Part shown: piece after piece, positions 58,023 through 64,000 of the stretch
How the letters are laid out: each line of letters begins with the position of its first letter
Position numbering within the stretch: position 1 is the first letter of the stretch
Assembly: GCA_016946835.1 (NCBI GenBank)
Contig: JACVTC010000107.1
Span: 592,001 to 656,000 of the forward strand
Direction: 5' to 3'
Origin: Neocallimastix lanati (nom. inval.)
Lineage: Eukaryota; Neocallimastigomycota; Neocallimastigomycetes; Neocallimastigales; Neocallimastigaceae
DNA length: 64,000 nucleotides
Position numbers and translations under genes: made by a program
Notes under the pieces: model-generated
What the model was told of the DNA's origin: nothing
Seen by the model: only the letters and a program-made list of their open reading frames with translations
Databases searched by the model: none

Positions 58023-58819
58023 TGTAATAATTTCTATAAATTATAGAAATTATTATTTATAATTAATATTAACTAAACTATTAATATTAAAAAAATTAAA
58101 ATAAAAATTAAAATAAAAATAAGAATTTAATACTTATCTTTAAAATAGAGTTTATTATAAGAAAATATAATAGACCTTGAATATGAAAAGAGAAAATAAA
58201 ATATGTTTTTTTAAAAGAACTTTATTAATCTATTTGATTATTAAATATTTTATTATTTTTTTTTTTGATAAATTTTAAAGTAACTATTTTATATTAATTG
58301 AAATCTTAATGTCATTTATTGTTATTATATTTTTCTTAAAATAATAACTCTTGATTTTCTAAAGACGAAAATCAACAGCTATTTATATTTTTACAAAAAT
58401 AAATGTATTTTTCTAATCTTAACAATGATTCTTTCCAGAAAAAGATTAGAAGAAAAAACTGGAAAGATTTTTGATCAATAATCTATACTTATTGATCATC
58501 GTGTTATTAAATAAAACCAATTATAATTAATCGGAAAAACTTTAATAACCGATTTTAATAACTAAAAGAATTAAAAAGAAAAAAGGATAAAAAAGAGAAG
58601 GATAAAATAATGCAGAAATTTTATTAAATACATTTTTTCTATGAAATAATACAGAAGTTATATTAAATACTTTTTTTCATATAACAATTAATACATTAAT
58701 TGGTATAATTGTTTTTAAATGAAATAAATTTTTTTTTTAAAGAATAATAATTATGAAATAATTATTAATTAATAAGAAATAGAAATAAATTATAAAAATT
58801 TATATTAATTTTTCTTACA
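58023..58819. mobile_element. Solo LTR, family Y copy 3
   Basis: TGTAATAATTTCTATAA...TTTTTCTTACA, followed by CATTA (58820-58824). With element P removed, CATTA also precedes it (the CA being the end of LTR1-c). The first bases are a perfect 31-nt palindrome (58025-58055). It shares the pseudoknot and 10-bp hairpin of copy 1 with compensatory substitutions (58412-58498). Confidence 0.78.
58412..58498. other. Pseudoknot-like and hairpin structure in LTR Y copy 3
   Basis: TCTAATCTT (58412-58420) pairs AAGATTAGA (58442-58450). TCTTTCCAG (58430-58438) pairs CTGGAAAGA (58459-58467), interleaved, with loops of 9, 3 and 8 nt as in copy 1. Then TGATCAATAA-TCTATAC-TTATTGATCA (58472-58498), a 10-bp stem differing from copy 1 at two pairs that both co-vary. 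Confidence 0.7.
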
Positions 58820-58824
58820 CATTA

Positions 58825-59750
58825 TGTTGAGGTTCGGGACAGAATAATAATAAATATAGAAATAAACACTAAAATAAAAAAAAAATTAAAAATTAAAATA
58901 TATCTTTTTTTTAAAATATTTTATTTATTTATTTAATAAAAATTATTCAATTAAAAACTAAAAATAAATTATTTTCTTTAATAAGATTATATTTTTTTTT
59001 TCAGATTATTTTTCTAAAATACAATTTCCTCATCTATTTATATTTTTATTTTATCGTTAGAAATGGTCAAGCCATTTCTTTAGAATATCTTAGAGTTACA
59101 TGTTTGAATTGTATTTAAATTATAAATTCATAATCTATTCTATTATAATAAATAATTATTACATATTATTAAATTCTAAACTATTTATTATTAATTGTAG
59201 TGATAATATATATTAAAAATAATTTTATTACTTTTACAGAACTATTAGTAATAGAGTATTATTTAATTTTATACTATTTTTAAATAAAAGTATTTTAGAT
59301 TATTATCTATTATTAATCTTATTATAAATAGGGTGTATTTTAGAAGGAAGTATTACTAATTTTAATGACAAGGATCATGGATTTAAGTAAAATATTTTTA
59401 AATCATTATTAATTATATTAATTTTTATTAATAATAAATAATCTGTATTAGTAATATTTGTAAAATAAAATTTTCTTTAATAATAAAATATTGATAGAAT
59501 AAATCATATTAATAAAACTAGATATTGATAATAATATTGATATTAATAATATCATATTAATTTTAATAATAAAGTATTGATATTAATAAAGAATTTATAT
59601 TAATAATAATAAATTTAATATTAGTGATAATTTGGCAGTAATAGAACATAAGAAAGTTCCCCAAGTAAGGAAATAAATAATTTAATTTTAGTGGTTAAGT
59701 TATTTTTATGAAAAATAATAAAATTAACATTATTTGTTCATTCCTTAACA
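58825..59750. mobile_element. Solo LTR, family C copy b
   Basis: Near-identical to 5844-6767 (926 versus 924 bp), flanked by ATTA (58821-58824 and 59751-59754). High identity between two copies 53 kb apart implies recent activity. Same terminal stem and TATA/hairpin arrangement as copy a. Confidence 0.85.
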
Positions 59751-59755
59751 ATTAC

Positions 59756-60526
59756 TGATACAATATAAGTAATAAAGTATCAAATTTCTATTTATAACGA
59801 GGTCGAGCAAATAGGGAATTTGTAAAATAATATATTCCAACTCAAAGATAATAAATAATAATTTACACAAATAATAAAATTTATTTATTTCTTTTTAAAT
59901 CTTGTTTTTATTTATTTATTCATTTTACATAAATTATTACAATTATATTTATATTCCTCTGAATATAATGATTTTTATCTATCTCTAATAATTCAATTTA
60001 TATTAATATCTTAATAATAATTTTACTTATAATTGTAGGATTCAACTCTTATCCTTTAACTATAAGTAATTACTTAATTATTTAAACTAAACTATAAGTT
60101 CTCTAAAACTATTATTTTACTCAAAGAGAGAGTTTTCTTGTTGTTTTAAAAATTCTAATTTATCTCTAATAATTCAATTTATATTAATATCTTAATAATA
60201 ATTTTACTTATAATTGTAGGATTCAACTCTTATCCTTTAACTATAAGTAATTTAAAATTAATTAATAAATTTAAAAGAAGAGAATGAAATAAAAGTTAAA
60301 GAGAGAGTTTTCTTGTTGTTTTAAAAATTCTAATTAACTTTTATTTCATTCTCTTCTTTTAAATTTATTAATTAATTTTATCTTGAATATTATTGGCTGT
60401 CTAATTAATTTTAATCTATTTATATAATGATTTAGTATATTATATATTGTAATTATTTTTCACTATATTATTATAGGATTTTCTCTTTTGTTAATTTTCT
60501 TGCGTATTTCTATCTGTATTGTATCA
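59756..60526. mobile_element. Solo LTR, family D, internally duplicated and inverted
   Basis: TGATACAATATAAG...TCTGTATTGTATCA, with a 10-base inverted terminus TGATACAATA/TATTGTATCA. It belongs to the LTR1/E superfamily. A block of about 88 bp (ATCTCTAATAATTCAATTTA...) occurs at about 59980-60071 and again at about 60162-60252. A GAGAGAGTTTTCTTGTTG block is also repeated, followed by a long perfect inverted repeat (separate entry). Confidence 0.78.
60253..60380. repeat. 46-bp perfect inverted repeat inside LTR D
   Basis: 60253-60298 (TAAAATTAATTAATAAATTT...) is mirrored without mismatch at 60335-60380, with a 36-nt loop (60299-60334). The arms include AAGAAGAGAATGAAA, so this is real inverted duplication rather than AT-palindrome noise. 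Confidence 0.9.
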
Positions 60527-60530
60527 ATTA

Positions 60531-61366
60531 TGTTATGGTTCGGGTTTTATTAGAATTTTTATTTAATTATTTATTTTTAATTTTTTTTCTGTCTACATTT
60601 TAATTATTGAAAAACTTCACTTATTTATACTTTTTGAAAAAAATAAATATGTAAAGCCATTCTACATTTTATTATCATATTTAAAAAAAAATAATTTACT
60701 ATTACTAATTAATTAAAATTTTATATTAATTTAAATTAACTAATTCATAAATATTTTTATTTTAATAAATTTTGTTTATATAATTTTATATTATTTTTCA
60801 TATACTAAAACTAAATTATTTAATATATACGAAAAGTAACAAACAAAATTTAAAAAGATTTTACAGAAAAATAAAGTTATTTTAATCAAGAATGTTAATA
60901 TAATATTCTTATATTTTATATAAAATAAATTTAAAAACTATAATATATTTAATATTTATTATTAATCAATTAAGATTTGATTTTATTTGTGGGAAATAAA
61001 AATATTAAATAATCAATTTAAAAATAAAATAAAATACTAAAAAAAAAATACAAGTTTAATATTGATACAATATAATAATAATATAATAAAATATTTGAAT
61101 AAAAATAAAATATTAATATTGATAATAAACACTTTAATAAAATAATAAAATTTAAGGTTAAATTATAGATATTGATATTAATAATAAAAATATAGAATTA
61201 TTGATAATATTTTAGAAACTTTTAATAAAAATAAAAAAAAATATATTTAGAAAATATTTTAGTATAGAAAATATAGTAAAGTAATATTAAGTAAAGAATA
61301 ATATAATGGATTCTAAAGTAAGTTGAAATTCTAATTAATAATCCATTATATGTTCGTTCTTTACCA
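60531..61366. mobile_element. Solo LTR, family F copy a
   Basis: TGTTATGGTTCGGG...CGTTCTTTACCA, flanked by perfect ATTA (60527-60530 and 61367-61370). On the minus strand it carries a TATAAATAAG box (about 60627) and a terminal hairpin made of GTAAAGAA/TTCTTTAC plus ATATAATGGATT/AATCCATTATAT (61291-61364). The minus-strand sense is therefore likely. Confidence 0.82.
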
Positions 61367-61371
61367 ATTAT

Positions 61372-62032
61372 TGATACAGAACATTTAAAATATTCCATAT
61401 CTAGTTATTTATTTATTTGGTCGTTTCTCTAGGGAATTATGACACGATAATATATTCTAATAAATATAAGAAAATAATTTATAATAATAATGTTTTATAA
61501 TAATATTTTATTCTTTATTTATTTTTTATAATTTTATTTTTACATACACAAATATTTATATATTACATTCTCTTAATTTTATATAATTGTTAAAATAATT
61601 ATTTAATATTATATTTTTATTAAACATATCTCTTAAACTATTAATTTCCTAATAACTTTATTTAAAACTACAATTTCATTATTAAATATATTTAACTATT
61701 AATATTTAAAATATATTTCCTAAATAAAATATAATTAACAATATTTATAATATAATTCCTAAAACTATATAATTTCTCAAAATAATATTTAAAATATAAA
61801 ATAAAACTTATTAATAATAATGATGAATTAATTTATTATCATAATAATAGAATCATTAATAATATAATTTATCTATTTTAATTATGATAAAAGAATTAAC
61901 CATGCCTTTAAAAATAATTATTTGAATTAACTATATATAAATTATTTTAATTATTATAACCAATAATATTTATACAATATTTCTAACCTAAATTTCCTAC
62001 CTAAATCTTATTTTTATAGTGGTATCGTATCA
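61372..62032. mobile_element. Solo LTR, family E (LTR1 relative)
   Basis: TGATACAGAACATTT...GTGGTATCGTATCA. It shares GGGAATTATGACACGATAAT-type sequence and the GTGGTA(T/C)CGTATCA end with LTR1, in the same orientation as copies b and c. It is separated from LTR F by ATTAT and from LTR G by ATTT; flanks do not match exactly. Confidence 0.72.
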
Positions 62033-62036
62033 ATTT

Positions 62037-62996
62037 TGTTATGGCTCGAGGAATTCAAAAAAAAAAAATATATAATATTAAAACACAAAAAAATAATTTT
62101 ATTCTTTCACAATAATTTTTATTTATTTATTATATTTTTATTTTAATTTTTATTTTATTTTTATTATTATTTTTATTTATTTATTTTATTTCTATTTATT
62201 TATTTTATTTTTATTTTATTTTTATTATTATTTTTATTTATTTTTATTTATTTTTTTATTTATTTATTTATTTTTTTTTATTTCTATTTTTTTTTTTTTT
62301 CTTATTTTTTCTCTCCCCTAAAAAGGGGTTCCAAGGTAGTCAATTTATATCTTTTTGAAGATATAAAAGTAGCAAAGCCTCTGGAAGTAGTTGAAGAGAT
62401 GGAAAAACAATAGATTTTTAAATCTTATTGATTATTTCCTTATTGTAATATATAGAAATTTTATTATTTCCTAATATTCAAATTAACCAAAATAAATCTA
62501 TAATATAAAAGATGCATATAGATAAGAATTAAACAAAAAAAGAGAAGCAGTATTACAATAAAATTGAATACTTTAACTTAATTTTGATACTAATTTAATA
62601 TGTAATCTTATATATTAATTTGAATGACATAATAGAAAATAAAATACATTTATTAATATATGAAAAATCTTTTACAATTTTAAATACAGAAAATTTTATT
62701 TTATTTATTTCTTTCATTTCAATTATTTCTTAATTCGAAAGACAGAAATATTGATAAAGTTATTTAAGTTGTTTATATACAGGAATTATTCCTTATTTAG
62801 AAGAATAATACTAAAAGTAATTAGTACTATGTTATTGATAAACTCTTATAAATTTAATTTATCTTTATAAGAAATGAACATAAATTTAAATTAAATTTTA
62901 TGTATAAACTTAAATTTTCAGATCAAATAATATAGTAAAATTATTAATGTAAAGAATACATAAATTTATTAATATTTTAAAAATCACCTTGACTAT
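62037..62996. mobile_element. LTR, family G copy b, interrupted by element H
   Basis: Near-identical to 4119-5156, with a shorter TTTATT array, and breaks off at TTGACTAT, where copy a continues ATTAAAAGG for 48 more bases. Element H begins immediately. The expected remainder lies beyond the window. An open frame present in copy a (4779-5030) is frameshifted here by a one-A difference, so it is not coding. Confidence 0.8.
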
Positions 62997-63308
62997 TGTT
63001 AAGGTTTTAGAGAATTAAATAAAAATAAAGTAAGAAACACAAATTTTATTTATTTGTTTATTATTTTTTTATTTATTTATTTTATTAATTTTACTTGATT
63101 TTATTTCATGATTTTTAAAAATTGGTAGCAAAATTTACAACTATTTATACTTTTTTCAAGGCATAAAAGTTGTTCTTGCCACTAAATTACATTTTATTTA
63201 TATTTTTTTTTTAAAAAAAACTATTAAATTTAAATTGAATTTTATAATCAGTTATATAAAATTTAATTATAACAATATAAATAAAATACATTTATAATAT
63301 TAATAAAA

Positions 63309-63359
<51 letters not shown>

Positions 63360-63847
63360 TATCTAAAATATTACTAATAAGAATTTATTTAATTGGCTAT
63401 AATTTTTATTACAATCTGTTAAAATATTCAAATAAAAATAAAAATACTATTCTAATATAAAGGTTTTTAATAAAATAAAACATTTTTCAATATAAAATAA
63501 AACATTTCGATATAAAATTTTATAATAAAAGTTAAAATATAATATATAAATTTTTAATTATCAATATATAAAAATATTATTAATACAAATTTTCCTTATT
63601 AATATAAAAATAAAAAAAAAATAAGATTTATTATTAATATTGCTAATATAAGTTTTAAATATATAAAAATATTACAATTAATATAAGATTTAATATAAAA
63701 ATATAAAATTTAATATAATTTTTGATTTAATTTTTGATCTTTGGATTTAAAAATTTATTAAAGTACAAAAATAATAATGTACACATAATGTATTAGAAAT
63801 AAATCGTAGATTTAATTAAGAATGCACTATTTAGTACATTCTTATCA
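62997..63847 (-). mobile_element. 3' LTR of gypsy element H
   Basis: On the minus strand TGATAAGAATGTACTAAA...CCTTAACA, directly after the polypurine tract GTCGGGGCATCT. It holds a TATAAATAG box (minus, about 63150), a 44-base T run (63311-63354) and a terminal hairpin AAGAATG-C-ACTA-TT-TAGT-A-CATTCTT (63818-63843). Confidence 0.8.
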
Positions 63848-63865
63848 AGATGCCCCGACGAAGAC

Positions 63866-64000
63866 TCAAGCTTCTCTGTAAGCGGAGTTAAACTTTACTA
63901 AATTTTTAAAGTGAACATTCCTATCGAGTTGCTTTCCAGTCTTCTGATCGATTAGGGTTGCCGTGTTGAATTGAATTTTTAAAATTTTAAATGGTCCATT
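63866..64000 (-). CDS. pol: C-terminus of Ty3/gypsy pol (integrase tail) of element H, partial
   Basis: The minus strand from the window edge reads NGPFKILKIQFNTATLIDQK and ends FNSAYREA before TGA (63866-63868). It aligns with the GPY/F-type integrase tail of elements A (VGPLKVIKKQFNTVTLAD) and B (TGPFRIVQMNYNTACICD), and RNVHFKNLVKF matches their RNVHxKNxV motif. The rest of pol and gag lie to the right of the window. Visible codons are undamaged. Confidence 0.85.
   Translation of the reverse strand, partial: NGPFKILKIQFNTATLIDQKTGKQLDRNVHFKNLVKFNSAYREA

Overview
The window is extremely A+T-rich eukaryotic DNA, with long A/T runs, AT microsatellites and Asn/Lys-rich proteins. It is dominated by LTR retrotransposons and their solo LTRs. 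The combination of Ty3/gypsy and Ty1/copia elements, a standard stop-codon set and one giant intronless coiled-coil gene fits an anaerobic gut fungus (Neocallimastigomycota) best. Dictyostelid or other AT-rich protists are not excluded. This assignment is inference; no rRNA or tRNA gene is present to settle it.

Layout. 1-4114: LTRs and LTR fragments, including one 5' LTR with a primer-binding-site-like sequence and an unexplained GC-richer island (about 1940-2580). 4119-13266: an end-to-end chain of different LTRs (families G, J, C, element A, I, LTR1, M) separated by 4-bp target duplications. 13268-25022: gypsy element B (minus strand), with a hugely expanded 3' LTR, an intact 1,768-aa pol, a textbook -1 frameshift signal and a gag split by a solo LTR. 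25023-29446: more LTRs (X, A, Y, O, M). 29514-33128: a decayed plus-strand gypsy pol (element L). 33311-35400: an LTR with another LTR nested in it, then the remnant of a decayed minus-strand gene. 36196-45882: the only apparent host gene, a 3,228-aa coiled-coil protein with an N-terminal membrane anchor. 45883-48284: gene-free AT-rich DNA. 48285-64000: a second chain of LTRs (Y, LTR2, LTR1, copia element P, Y, C, D, F, E, G, H), ending in the pol C-terminus of another gypsy element (H) that runs off the window.

Main points. (1) Many LTRs of unrelated families abut one another with only 0-6 bp between them, and the intervening 4-mers repeat (AACC/AAAC on the left, ATTA-like on the right). This implies repeated integration at the termini of older LTRs. 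(2) Most LTR families have an inverted repeat just inside an LTR end. In the Y family these and internal stems, including an H-type pseudoknot geometry, change sequence but keep pairing between copies. (3) Element B has TTTAAAC + 6 nt + hairpin exactly at the gag stop. (4) The LTR2 family varies from 0.94 to 3.95 kb through expansion of a 41/54-bp tandem array in U3.

LTR family letters are labels for this window only. Repeat boundaries were read by eye from shared sequence, TG...CA-type ends and target duplications. Unlinked LTR families are given strand '.', with relative orientation in the text.
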